Assembly (NCBI GenBank): GCA_030544215.1
Contig: JARZZO010000003.1
Coordinates: 30,384,379 to 30,448,378 of the forward strand
Origin: Zantedeschia hybrid cultivar
Taxonomy: Eukaryota > Streptophyta > Magnoliopsida > Alismatales > Araceae
Direction: 5' to 3'
Length of the DNA: 64,000 bases
Shown here: piece after piece, positions 22,149 to 32,022 of the stretch
Layout of the letters: every line of letters begins with the position of its first letter
Numbering within the stretch: the first letter of the stretch is position 1
Notes under the pieces: generated by a model
Told to the model about the DNA's origin: nothing
What the model saw: the letters and a program-made list of their open reading frames with translations, nothing else
The model's database searches: none
Program-made: the position numbers and the translations under genes

Positions 22149-22690
22149 AGCGCCACGCCCGCGGCGGGCGTGAACGCCACGCCCGCGCTGGGCGTGGGCG
22201 CTCCTCCCGCGCGGGGCACGAGCGCCACGCCCGCCGGCGTGGCTCCCCCTCCGTCCGCGCGAGTCCCGAGTGGCACGCCTGCCGACGTGGCCCCCGCTCC
22301 GTTCGTCAGCTTGGGGCCTTCTCCGCGTATGGACGTCGACCGCCGCGGTGGGCTTCCCTCGTCGTCCGCGTCGTCGTTTGCATGGCCGCCGTTACAGGCG
22401 CCGTTTTCATCCTGGTCGTGGCTGCCATCACGTTCTATCTCGGATGGTTGGTCGCGTCCAGAATGCGCGCCGCAAAACCCTCTGAGGTAGGCTAAGTACT
22501 CCGGCGCTCTGAGTCTCCTTGGAGGAGAAGATGGGACGCGGTTGTCACCGGATGTCTCCTCGGAATAGTCGGTTAATTCATCGGGTACCCGCTCCGATTC
22601 CTCGTCACTGATAACCACCATGGGAGCCATTCGGCTCGACGAGGCCGCAACAACGGAACGGTTCTTTTTGATCGAGGACCACGCTGCCAT
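22149..22690 (-). pseudogene. Copia-type gag N-terminus, interrupted by the LTR element
   Basis: Starts at ATG 22688-22690 (MAAWSSIKKNRSVV), ten bases downstream of the tRNA-Met primer-binding site, which fixes the start. Residues 20-80 are acidic (VVISDEESERVPDEL), followed by SPPRRLRAPEYLAYLRG. After residue 110 the protein is low-complexity, made of AGGATPAGVALVPRA-like repeats encoded by a GC-rich degenerate tandem repeat (22150-22320). The frame runs into the inserted LTR at 22148, where homology ends; the open frame continuing beyond is chimeric. I recognise it as gag-like only from position and composition. Confidence 0.6.
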
Positions 22691-22700
22691 GGTTCCGTAA

Positions 22701-22716
22701 CCTGGCTCTGATACCA
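22701..22716 (-). promoter_or_regulatory. Primer-binding site (initiator tRNA-Met)
   Basis: Minus strand TGGTATCAGAGCCAGG, the standard complement of the 3' end of plant initiator tRNA-Met used by Copia elements. It lies one base after the LTR end. Confidence 0.9.
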
Positions 22717-22717
22717 A

Positions 22718-23202
22718 TGATGATAAAATACAAATATCTCCATGCATCAAATGAACAAGCGGAAGCATGCACAGAGATGGATCGTAACGGAAACGTACCT
22801 TAACGGCGACGTTCGTGGATGGACGATGACGACTCCGTGAGGACGAGGAGGAGAACCACGTGACGGGCTTCTTCCTAAAACTCCACGCTGCAAATCCTAG
22901 GCTCCTGGTGATAGCCTCTTGGAGAACAATACTTAGAGAGGGAGAGAGAATGTGTAGAAAGAAGAAGAGTGTTGAGTGAGAGAGAGGGCTGCCCAAAAGT
23001 TGAGTGTGTACTCTCACGTAATGCCATTCTCCCCTCTTTTATATCTCTCTCCTCTACCCTTTCAAATAAAGGAGGGAATAGTTATAACCAAGGGGTGAAA
23101 CACGTGTGGGTAACTTCCCACAACCACTCCCCCTCATCTCCTATAACCAACTCCTTAGCCCCACGTGGGCATTGCATGGTAGTAACCATGCGTTGGTTAA
23201 CA
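22718..23202 (-). repeat. Copia LTR (minus strand)
   Basis: On the minus strand it starts TGTTAACCAACGCATGG (plus end 23202) and ends TTTTATCATCA (plus start 22718), 485 bp. A TATA box GATATAAAAG lies at about 23037-23046, with a GA-rich leader after it. It has a primer-binding site on its downstream side and a polypurine-like GTAGTGGGAGTTTGAGAG (23203-23220) on its upstream side, so it is flanked by interior sequence on both sides. Confidence 0.7.
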
Positions 23203-23645
23203 CTCTCAAACTCCCACTACAGGTGACCAACAGGGCACTACGTTAAACATGAACGAGCGATTAAAGATTTCATTAATTGAGCAATGCTGAGATTTAATGT
23301 GAATCGAAGAAGAGAATGCCCACAATTATCTTGTGAAAAGATCCAGTTAATCAAAACTCTGGAAAAATGACTACTAACTTAAATTCTCATTATCAATTAA
23401 TTATACAAATTGCTAAATCCAACTTATCCCTAACTTTACAAAACCACAAAAATCATCCCATTACACTCAAACTTATTTACATTTCATTAACATTTAAGGT
23501 GCTTGTCCTTGAAACCTGCTTGGCTGAACTTGAGTCCAATAGGGTTAGGGCAGTCAATGGGTTGGGACCCAATGGCCCATCTGAGACCGTACCATGGTCA
23601 GCTCTATCCACCTCTATATGCCTTGACTTTTACTTGCTGCACCAC
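23203..23645 (-). other. Probable 3' interior of a second minus-strand Copia unit, non-coding
   Basis: Starts with the polypurine-like tract next to the LTR (23203-23220). The rest shows no intact frame and no domain that I can identify. Confidence 0.35.
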
Positions 23646-24119
23646 TTAGGGTGCAATAAAGCTGAGGTAAAGTGCGTCTTTCAACAAAGAAACATCATCT
23701 AACGTCCCCCACATATTCTTGCAAGTGCAATTATGATGTTTTGACAGATGCTGACGTCAGCGCACATGGACGTCCTTAAAAAGAAAAAAAATTTACTTCT
23801 TAACTTGGACTTTGGAGAGTATGTACGTACTCTTGGGAGCATGTACATGCTCTCGAGAGCATGTACAAAGATCTCCCGGGAGCACATGCTCTCGAACTGT
23901 TGTACATACTTCCTAGAGCACGTACATCCTCTCAAGAGCATGTACATGCTCTCCAAAATCTAAGACGAAAGTAAATCTTTTTCTTTTTAAGGGTGCCTAT
24001 ATGCGCTGATGTCAACGTGCATTAGGACACTATAATTGTGCCTACAAGAGCATGTGGGGGTGCTAGACGACATTTCTTTGTTGGAGGGTGTACTCCACGT
24101 CAACTTTATTGCACCCTAA
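23646..24119. mobile_element. Foldback element with central palindrome array
   Basis: The ends are exact inverted repeats, TTAGGGTGCAATAAAG and CTTTATTGCACCCTAA. Imperfect inverted arms of about 165 bp follow (e.g. CAACAAAGAAACATC against its complement near 24070, and GCGCACATGG against ATATGCGCTGATG). The centre (23814-23957) is an array of GAGCATGTACATGCTC-type palindromes, two of them perfect 16-mers (23837-23852, 23936-23951). A TA on each side is the only target-duplication candidate. No coding. Confidence 0.85.
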
Positions 24120-24302
24120 ATGGCACAGTAAGTCAAACTCATTCATCTTTGCCCCTCCAACCCTGCTATGGCAAGCTTAGGCTCAAACTTTCGGCCCATT
24201 TCACTCCATTGTTGGCCCAACCTACAAGCCCATGAACCGGTCTTGCATGTTGATAGCCCGAGATAGGGTGAGACAAACTCTTTAATAGAACATAAAAGCT
24301 AA

Positions 24303-25451
24303 GGGGGTGTTTGGTTACATTATAAATGCTTATATAATTTTATGATAAAAAATGATAAGAAAATGTCATTTTTAAAAATTGTAACATCTCTAACTATTGT
24401 GTTTGGCTAAAACATGATAAGTTTAAAAACTTGCAAGAACTTGTTTGTGACCACTTTTAGATTAAAATGCAGCATGTTTGCCAAAAGCAACAATCCATCA
24501 TGTTCACCAAATGTTTGACAAAATCTCTCACCCAACTCGGACCAAGCCAAAGCTTCATACAATTCAAGTTACTGCACCATTGCCATGAATAGTTTGCTAC
24601 TTCTTCCTCGATGGATCAACTATCGATAACTCCTTTGATCCTTGTGCTCAACCAGCCTTCTCCGCACTAGTATTTGATAAGCTTCACCGTCCGTTCTGGG
24701 TTCCAAAGTGTGCCCCAGTTTGGAAACAGCCCCTTTGCAGACAATGATGATAGCGGGCAGGAAAGGGCTGATCTAGTGAAACAAGCCTAACTACCTTCGC
24801 CTCATCTTCCACCTTATTGCCATGTGAAGCAGAAGACAAAGACGAAGAAGGATCAACAGATGAGAAGGAAGAAGGGGAGGCAAGGAGGAGGCTGTTGACG
24901 AGTTGGAGGGCGGCGGCAACAACGGCAGACATGATCCCTGCGAGAGCGATATTGGAGATGATGGATAGGTCGCCTGCGAGGATGTCTCTGTAGATCTGAC
25001 ACAGCCGCCATCATTGCCCATTATAGGATCAACTATAAAGGTGGCCAGAGATGAGGCATATGTGCTCCCTCAGAAGATCCACAGTGGGCGGGGTCGGCAG
25101 TGGGGTGTCCTGGAAGGGTTGGAGGAGGTGGAGCAGCAGCGGAGGAGGGAGGAGATCTCCTCCAAAGGTTACCATGGCCATAGAAGAGAGGGCACGTTGG
25201 TGGAGGTAGAGATGGAGATCAAGACGGATAGAAGGGGGGTAGTGGAGGATGCGAGACGTCAAGGTTTTCATGCATTTCATGATAAAATAAAAAAGAGTGT
25301 CCACCCTATTTTTATTTTTATCATACTTAACAAGTCAAAATCTTATCAATATATATCTTGACAATACAACCAAACACTCTTTTTAATATGTTTTCGTTAC
25401 AAAATTATATACTTGTAAAAAAAAGTTGCATTATAATGCAACCAAACACCC
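24303..25451. mobile_element. DNA transposon with GGGTGTTTGGTT termini, carrying foreign-looking GC-rich insert
   Basis: The left end GGGGGTGTTTGGTTACATTA and the complement of the right end AGGGTGTTTGGTTGCATTAT form terminal inverted repeats of about 25 bp, followed by AT-rich subterminal DNA on both sides. PIF/Harbinger-like MITEs often have this GGGTGTTTGG end. Between about 24640 and 25270 the composition changes to GC-rich, gene-like DNA, suggesting a captured host fragment. No transposase. Flanking TAA/TAT is not a convincing duplication. Confidence 0.65.
24684..24990 (-). pseudogene. Possible captured gene fragment, unknown
   Basis: The minus strand reads QIYRDILAGDLSIISNIALA then GIMSAVVAAALQLVNSLL, then Ser-rich sequence ending HFGTQNGR. 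This is the best protein-like stretch inside the transposon, with a stop a few codons upstream at about 25000 and no partner domain. I do not recognise a family. The plus-strand and other frames over 24790-25360 are repetitive-composition shadows. Treat as a hypothetical captured exon. Confidence 0.3.
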
Positions 25452-25758
25452 TATAAAGATCATGACTCATTGGTTCACTTCTTTTTTCTGAACTTTATAA
25501 CTCATTGGTTCACATGCTTCCATCCCGTCTACCTGAAATAATAACTGAATATCTCATTTGCTTCCAGTATAATGCTGCAGAATCTATTAGCTTAACACAA
25601 GATTGCATATTAATAAATCAGTCCTCAAGACTCTAAATCAGTCTAATAACTTTAACACTTTAATTAGTCCAATTATTAATTATTTGTTCAAAACATATTA
25701 CGAGGTGTTAAAAATCAAGATCTTCTGACAATTGATCAATGGTTTTCTTCTCTCACAG
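25452..25758. other. Non-coding
   Basis: AT-rich; contains a repeated phrase ACTCATTGGTTCAC (about 25467 and 25501). No gene seen. Confidence 0.4.
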
Positions 25759-26018
25759 AGAATATAATTAAAACCATCTTTGAACGAATGGCAAGTTTGG
25801 GTCGAACGAATAATCACAATCACTTGACAAAGTTAGAACGACATAGTGAAATATTAAAATCTCATTCTCCAAAATGGAAAAAACACAACACCACCATAGC
25901 TGATCTTGTGGAGAACGTGCTGTCTTGGGTGATTTTCCAAATCATTTTGCTTTATGATTTATTCATGGTTTTTGCCAACGGAATGGCCATGATGGCTTTG
26001 CATATCTTTGGGCTGTAG
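25759..26018 (+). pseudogene. Orphan terminal-exon-like ORF, unknown membrane-associated protein
   Basis: An open stretch preceded by a good 3' splice site (GGTTTTCTTCTCTCACAG ending 25758) and closed by TAG at 26016-26018. It reads NIIKTIFERMASLGRTNN, then a charged middle (LERHSEILKSHSPKWKKHN). A hydrophobic end follows (VENVLSWVIFQIILLYDLF and MVFANGMAMMALHIFGL) that could be one or two membrane segments. From the internal ATG at 25788 it would be 76 residues. No upstream exon is visible, because a transposon ends at 25451. It looks like the last exon of a gene broken by the insertion, or a retained fragment. Family not recognised. Confidence 0.35.
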
Positions 26019-26512
26019 TATTGATCAATCCAATCCCTCCTCCAAGATGTGTATTAGAGCTAAAAGATCACTCACTAGATTAGGCTAGTCTAGTCCATGC
26101 ATATAAGGGATTAGTGGGAGAAAACCCAGGATCCAGTGGTCCCTGTTGATGTTGAGGTTTTGGTGATTCCCCCAGTCCACATAACTCCCTCTATACCTAA
26201 TACCTTGTGCTGATCAGGCTTGCCTTATCTCTTGAGATATTATGTCAATTTTGTAGCTGCCGAGGATTCTTGCTTAAGGTAGTAGGCTGGCCTAGAGTGT
26301 AGATGGTTCTTGGAACAAACACCAAACAAGTTTCAAGAGGAGTGTCAAGTTTACCTACACAATATCTCAAATGCCTAAGCCACCAGATTTGTCAGGAAGC
26401 TTGATCTTGCTCCGCTAGGAGGCAGTGGTGTCTCGCCTCTGTACTAAAACCCCACCAAAAGTCTCTCTCGAGGTTGTTTAGTTCTCTGCCTAAGTGCTTT
26501 GTAGTCGAAACT

Positions 26513-27106
26513 AGGAGTGTTCACGGTTTAGTTTGATTTTATTTAAAGGTTAAATTTTAAAAACTAAATTAAATCAAAGTAGAGAGTCAAACCGAATCAA
26601 ATCAAACCGTAATAATTTGAAACGAACAAAACTAAACTGAAATAATTCGGTTTGGTTTGCAATTTGGGTCTTATAATGGACTACTATAGTTAAATAATCT
26701 ACTTCAACATTATTTTCTAAAAATAATTATTAAAAAAATATTTAAATTTTTTTTGGAGATTTAAGTCTCGAAATAGACTATTATAGTTAAACATCTTATT
26801 TTATTAAGCACTCAACGCCTTTTTGTACAAGATGACGATTTAAAAAGTATCATCTAAAAATAATTTAAAATTTTATATATTATAATTTACATAAACTCAC
26901 ACTTAATCTAAGAAGTTACTACTTATATTATACTATTTTAATGTAATTTGGTTTATTTGGGTTGGTTTAATTTATGAATAAGAAAAATCAAATCAAACTA
27001 AATTTTTTAATTCAGTTTGATTTCAAATTAAATCGAAATTTTCAGAAGTTCAAATCAAACCGAATTGACAGGTTCTTGGTTTTTCGGTTTAAACCGAGCA
27101 GTGACA
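26513..27106. mobile_element. hAT-like MITE with GGTTTGATTT subterminal repeats
   Basis: The left end CTAGGAGTGTTCACGGTTTA and the complement of the right end AGGGGTGTCACTGCTCGGTTT are inverted and resemble the TAGGGGTGTCAA end of plant hAT-type MITEs. Inside, CGGTTTGRTTTG words recur in inverted orientation towards both ends. AT-rich, no coding. No exact 8-bp flanking duplication found, so it is old. Confidence 0.6.
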
Positions 27107-27189
27107 CCCCTTGCCGCCGAGACTAATGCCATGATGAAAGTTGGAATGGTTGATAATACTAATTTTGATATGGATTATTCTTCTCACCG

Positions 27190-27697
27190 GGGTTAACATC
27201 TCGGCTTTCCAACCTTGCAACTTGTGCAAAAATTACAAACTTCCATAAGCCATGCTCATAAAAGATGGGATGCCTAGATGGGTATCCTCTTTCTCTATTA
27301 ACTTGACCTCTAGCTTGCTCTAAAGTTGATATTGCAGCTCTCCACTCACGTTTGTCTGAAGAAAATGGAAGACTTATTGCAGTTTATGAGTTGGCCTAAC
27401 CATGTTGAATAAATTTCTGAGCATTCCTAAAGTTGGTTATCTCTTGTTCAGACGCCACTACGAACAACATAAGGTCATCAACAAGGGATACATGCGTCAT
27501 TGTTGAGAGCCCTCGATTAATTTTGGTACCTTTGATGGCCATCTATTTGAGTTTTGATTGATTGGTTTGTGCAGGACTTCTATATAGAGGATGAAAAGGA
27601 ATGGGGTAAAGGAGCATCCTTGCCTTGTCCCGCTGCTCGGTTCAATAGAGTTACTATGTCCCCAATGGGAAGGATATTCTGTAAAATCTTTTATCAA
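27190..27697 (-). pseudogene. LINE reverse transcriptase relic
   Basis: The minus strand encodes SSGTRQGCSFTPFLFILYIE, matching the RQGCPLSPYLFILC motif of LINE reverse transcriptases. After a frame change near 27500 comes SLVDDLMLFVVASEQEIT, matching the catalytic YADDLMLF block with the Tyr-Ala replaced by Leu-Val. Stops and frameshifts elsewhere. A small dead fragment. Confidence 0.75.
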
Positions 27698-27809
27698 ATG
27701 TTTTAAAATTATAGTATGTCATAAATAAAAATAACAGTTAAGAGGGTGAAGGGAAGGAATGGACAAATGAGTTGTTCACAGGTGTTGGAAGGCGGAAGAG
27801 TTAATGTAG

Positions 27810-27912
27810 AGTCCGGATCGCCTACGGTCCCGGAGGGGCAAAAAACGTTAAACGTCGAGAACCGTAGGCGATCAATAAAGAGGAAGGGAGGGACCGTAGG
27901 CGATCAATAACG
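27810..27912. repeat. Short direct and inverted repeats of GACCGTAGGCGATC
   Basis: GGATCGCCTACGGTCC at about 27816 is followed by ACCGTAGGCGATCAATAA (27860) and again ACCGTAGGCGATCAATAA (27893). That is one inverted and two direct copies within 100 bases. Confidence 0.7.
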
Positions 27913-28079
27913 TGGGAAAGGGAGGGGGGCAAAAGACGGAAGTTGGGAGGGTCTTTAAAATGCGCACGTTTCAGAGTCTGTTGCTGGACATCGGGTTCCT
28001 TCATGTCGACTTCGTTGGGAGACTGCCCATTGGGCTACCGTTGAAATTTTGAATTTAAATATTAAACATTTGTTGGCAG

Positions 28080-28265
28080 ACTGAGATCGATTCTGCGCTC
28101 GTGCTCAACGAGTTCAGCTCGAGTTCGACGAATTTTTAAATGATCCCGAGTTTGAACGGTGAATGGGAGTTCGACCCGAGTTCAAGCTCGATCTAAAGTG
28201 TTCGACCGAGTTTGAGGAGGATAAAACTCGACTCGATTCAACTCTGACTCGCTTGCACTCCTACT
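28080..28265. repeat. GAGTTCGA/CTCGAG-rich repeat remnant
   Basis: A cluster of CTCGAGTTCGAC, CCGAGTTTGA and CGACTCGATTC words ending AGCGAGTC-like (GACTCGCTTGCACTCC). It looks like one end of a hAT-type non-autonomous repeat. No gene. Confidence 0.4.
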
Positions 28266-28614
28266 AAAGTCCAGTCTAATGTGACACCCAGAAGAACCCG
28301 ATTCTTAGTCTACTCAACCGTTAAGTAACATCTCTTGCTTAAGACTTGAGAAGTACTTCAGTTGTCATCCCGGACGCCCCTGCCATTGCCCCAAGGGGAG
28401 ATAAAAGATCCGAAGCTAATCTCATCAGCAGTACCGTATCCTCTTACAAAAGTATCAAGTATGTGTATCTAATCATCAATAAGACACTTTTATATACAGA
28501 CCAATTAAATGACCCGAATAATCCAGCGTCCCCTCTCCTCAAAAGACGAGTGGGAACCAAAAAAAAACAAAACAATAATAGCACAAGGCGAGAAGGGAAA
28601 GACCCCCTTTACAC
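28266..28614 (-). other. 3' flank/3' UTR of the metalloproteinase gene
   Basis: Non-coding downstream sequence of the minus-strand gene. No canonical AATAAA seen close to the stop; the exact poly-A site is unknown. Confidence 0.4.
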
Positions 28615-29715
28615 CTACCAAACCAACAATGGAGCACCCGCTGCGATCACAACGCCGGCAAACACCCGAGCCCACCGGGCAGTTCCCGAAGTCGAAACGC
28701 CCCCGCCGTTGGTGTCCCTCTCTCTCATGGTGTTGGTGCCCGTGGTGCTTGTCCTCGGCGACGCGGCCACGCCGGTGTAGCTGGGGTTGCTCCCGTACAG
28801 GCTCTGTATGCCGTCCACGTCGTCCTGGCCCAGCACCACCTTCTTGGTCCCTGCCCGGATGGTCGGGTACATGATGGCCTCCGGCACCGTGGAGTGCCCC
28901 AGCCCCAGCAGGTGCCCGATCTCGTGGACCGCCACCGACTCCAGGTCCACCGCCGCCGACGACCCCGCCGTGGCCACGTCGCCCTCTGCTATCCAGTCCT
29001 CGGCCGAGTCCAGGTGGAAGCGCCCGTCGGGCGGGGAGAAGGCGTGCGCCAGGGTGCCCAGGACGCCATCGAAGGCCTCCCCGTCGCCGTGGTCGCCGCC
29101 GTAGAAGCCGATGGTGATGTCCGCGTTGAAGGGGGAGTCGGCCTCGGCGAAGGTGAGGGTGGTGACGTCGGACCAGCGGGTGAAGGCCCGGGCGAAGACC
29201 GTCCGGATCGCGGAGGCGGAGGCCGAGACGCCGGATGTGGAGGTGAAGGCGTAGGTGAGGTGAGTCCTGGAGCGGGGCCACATGGGCCTGCCGGAGAAGT
29301 AGGAATAGAGGCCGCGGCCGCGGGTGGTGGCCGTGCCATTGGTGGAGTCGACGTCGGCGACGCCACAGCGGGGCTGCACCATGAGGTCGACGGTGGGGGT
29401 GTCGAGGGCGCCCGAGGCGTTCAGGTGGAAGTGGCGCTGGTAGGCGAGGATCGCGGCCTCGAGGGCGTCGTCGAAGTCGCCGGAGAAGTTGGAGGGCAGG
29501 TCAGGGAGGTACCCAAAACGGTGGAGGTACTTCTTGACGTCGGCGAGGCCCGGCCGGTCGTCTCCCCGGTGGCAGCCCGAGAGGTTGTAGAAGGGCTGCC
29601 ATGGGCTTAAGGGGCCATCGTCGTCGTTGGTGTGAAAGGGGTGGGCGGACGCTACAAGAGGGCCGAGAAAGACCAAGGCTGAGACCCACAGCAACAATCT
29701 AGAGGAGGAACTCAT
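28615..29715 (-). CDS. Matrix metalloproteinase (plant matrixin), GPI-anchor type
   Basis: An intact 366-residue, single-exon secreted zinc endopeptidase (M10A) that cleaves extracellular-matrix or cell-wall proteins. Residues 1-24 are a signal peptide (LLLWVSALVFLGPLVASA). Residues about 52-115 are a peptidoglycan-binding-like propeptide (KKYLHRFGYL). PRCGVAD at 115-121 is the cysteine switch that keeps the zymogen inactive. The catalytic domain spans about 136-310 and has HEIGHLLGLGH at 264-274 with Glu265 catalytic, and the Met-turn IMYP at 281-284. The C-terminus ends in a hydrophobic tail (VFAGVVIAAGAPLLVW) after a Ser/Thr/Gly-rich stretch, typical of a GPI signal. The length matches plant MMPs (about 300-390). 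Coding sequence is very GC-rich. The first ATG after a CT-repeat 5' UTR is the start. No lesions. Confidence 0.96.
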   Translation of the reverse strand: MSSSSRLLLWVSALVFLGPLVASAHPFHTNDDDGPLSPWQPFYNLSGCHRGDDRPGLADVKKYLHRFGYLPDLPSNFSGDFDDALEAAILAYQRHFHLNASGALDTPTVDLMVQPRCGVADVDSTNGTATTRGRGLYSYFSGRPMWPRSRTHLTYAFTSTSGVSASASAIRTVFARAFTRWSDVTTLTFAEADSPFNADITIGFYGGDHGDGEAFDGVLGTLAHAFSPPDGRFHLDSAEDWIAEGDVATAGSSAAVDLESVAVHEIGHLLGLGHSTVPEAIMYPTIRAGTKKVVLGQDDVDGIQSLYGSNPSYTGVAASPRTSTTGTNTMRERDTNGGGVSTSGTARWARVFAGVVIAAGAPLLVW

Positions 29716-29719
29716 TCGT

Positions 29720-29724
<5 letters not shown>

Positions 29725-29757
<33 letters not shown>
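29725..29757. repeat. (CT)n microsatellite in the MMP 5' UTR
   Basis: About 16 CT dinucleotides (GA on the transcript) ending about 10 bases upstream of the start codon. GA-repeats are common in plant 5' UTRs and can bind BPC/GAGA-type factors; that role here is inference. Confidence 0.9.
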
Positions 29758-29762
<5 letters not shown>

Positions 29763-30013
29763 TATGGTGGTATGGAGAGGAGGAGGAGGAGGAAAGGGGA
29801 GAAATATTACGAAGGGTGTCTGTCTCGTTCTAGAGTGTGGAAGCTTCAAAGAAGTCGGGGTTGTGGAGGAGGAGAAGGGGGAGACGGAGAAGAGTCTTAT
29901 AGGGCGTCTGGGTCAAAGGAAGGAAGGGGAGAGGGGGACGTTGGTTTGTTCAGTTTCGGCTGTTGAAGACGCCAAGAAAGGTAGGTCAGGAGTTGAGATG
30001 TTCTCATGTTCTC

Positions 30014-30021
30014 CTTTTATA
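30014..30021 (-). promoter_or_regulatory. Candidate TATA box of the MMP gene
   Basis: Minus strand TATAAAAG, about 300 bases upstream of the start codon, the only good TATA in the near upstream region. It would give a 5' UTR of about 270 nt including the GA repeat. Confidence 0.5.
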
Positions 30022-30024
30022 ATG

Positions 30025-31488
30025 TTTTCATATTAGTATACATATATATATGTGTGTGTGTGGCTGGGTGGGTTAACCAGTAGAAAGAAACACGTGGGGG
30101 CGCCTAAGCCCACCACAATGGTTGCACACGTCACAAATCGTATTCTACTAATTCTAATTACGCGCTTCACGCGTGTTTTCCTTATAATTAAGAATAACTC
30201 GTAATGAGCCTGCGTTCATGTAGATTTATCAAATCTATTTTAAGTTAATAAACTTGTCTTCAATAAGAATTAAAAAAGTGTAAATTCAAGACTTAATGTT
30301 CAACATTGATCCCCAATTGCTCAAGCATGTATCTCAGCTGATTACCTTTCTATATATACAAATTCATAATCACTTGGCAAATAGAGAGTATATATATCTT
30401 TATAAAAATCCTTTTAGTAATCAAGAAATATTCATTATGTAATTCATATTTATAAAAATTGTTTGAATCAGTTTAGAGAAATGTATTATGTGTGGGAATA
30501 CTCGAATACAGTATACAATGATAAAGTTCCTAATTTCCACTTAAAGATTATATTTTAATTTATAAAACACAAAAGGAGGTTTTCTTTTTTTTTTTTAGAA
30601 GTTTGCCTAAGATTCATTCCATCTTATTTGGATGTTGTAAACCTATATATATGTTTATTATATATATGAGCAAATGGAATACAAATATAGACAAAAATTA
30701 TATGCACATGTGTCTTATACTAAGAGAATTGTCTCAATTCTTTTATGTATGCAAAAAGTATATATACATATAAATTCAAATAGATTTAACTCATTGAAAA
30801 GTTTTAAATTTAAAAGTGTGTAAAAACCAAAATTTTATTTATATCGCTCTAAAAGTAAAATGTAATCTTTGAATAGAAAGAAAGAACATTAAATTGACAC
30901 ACGCTTTTGTAATGCTAAGTGTGCTGCCTAAAAACTAATAATTTATTGCACTTAAAAGGTAAATGTGCAAATATATCTTTTGGAACAATAAAGTCGATTA
31001 TTCAATTTTTGGATTTATTTAGATTTTGATTAACATAAATACATCATATTATTAATAAATGTATGTTTTATAGTCCCTAAGAAATTAATATTATTAATAG
31101 AAGCCCCTTTAATTTACAATCTTTGGATAATAAGAATATTCCATTAGTATTATGTGAGAATAAAAAAAAAACAGGTAAAATGAGCTTGTTTCTGTCTATC
31201 CTAAATGAATTTGAAGAAAAGTGAGAAAAAAAGTGAATGATAGGAATTAAAAATTAAAAAAAGCTGAAATATATGTTCATTCAAACCTAAATATGTCAAA
31301 TATAAACATTTATTCGTAATTAAAGAGATTTAACACATACACACACATGCACGTATGTCTCTGTTGAAAGAACTCAAAGCAAATCTTTGTAGGGAGTGAA
31401 TTACAGGATTATATCTAAAATTATAATTCTCATTGTTATAGACTATTAAATTTTTTTAATAATTTTAATTTTCTATTTATATATAGGG
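30025..31488. other. AT-rich intergenic, no gene seen
   Basis: No long frame, no domain. Contains short microsatellites (TATATATGTGTG at 30045). Upstream promoter region of the MMP gene at its left edge. Confidence 0.5.
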
Positions 31489-32022
31489 GCCGGCTATAAT
31501 GAGCTCTAGTTAGATGAGCCCCCTCGAAACTCCCATTTTCTTATCTTAAATAAATAAATAAAAATCTTCAAAAAATTTAAAATATTCAAGTACCCTCCCC
31601 CCCCCCAATCTATGTTGGTTTTGACATCCTAAGATTTAATTTCACTGTTAGATCGAAAAACTTAACTCTAGCCGTCCAATCAAATAGGCGTTGTTTGAAA
31701 ATCAAAACTAAAATCCCAGAAGATGGGATCAAGCTTAAGGGCTGAGTTAACAAATTTTTTATTTTTTGACTATTTTTTAATATTTTTAGATGTTGATCTT
31801 TTATATATATCCGATTGGACGATTAAGATTGATCGTCAAGATCAGATAGTGAAAATTAAGGTCCCGAAAATCTAAGGAGCCTATTTGAATATTTGTAAAT
31901 TATTGATTATTTTTTATTATTTTTTTAAACATGAAGAGAAGAAAATTACGAGAGGAGTTCATCTAAATTAGATCAGTTAGGGGGCTTATTTTATCCATTC
32001 CCATACACACACCGCCGGCTAT
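31489..32022. mobile_element. MITE bounded by GCCGGCTAT direct repeats
   Basis: GCCGGCTAT occurs in the same orientation at 31489-31497 and 32014-32022 and could be a 9-bp target duplication. Just inside are inverted arms: TTAGATGAGCCCCCTCGAAA on the left against TTTAGATGAACTCCTCTCG (complement of about 31935-31965) on the right. About 516 bp, AT-rich, non-coding. A 9-bp duplication would fit the Mutator group, but the termini are not clear. Confidence 0.45.

Noticed and set aside
21848..23017. A 389-codon minus-strand frame across LTR2, gag and the Copia LTR
   Set aside because: Chimeric: only the part from 22690 to 22149 belongs to the gag. The rest reads through LTR DNA of two different elements, including the primer-binding site.
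28894..29610. A 238-codon plus-strand frame opposite the metalloproteinase gene, and other long frames at 28505-29366
   Set aside because: Shadows of a very GC-rich gene. They are Gly/Glu/Val or Pro/Ser/Arg-rich without domains, while the minus-strand frame has full matrixin motifs.
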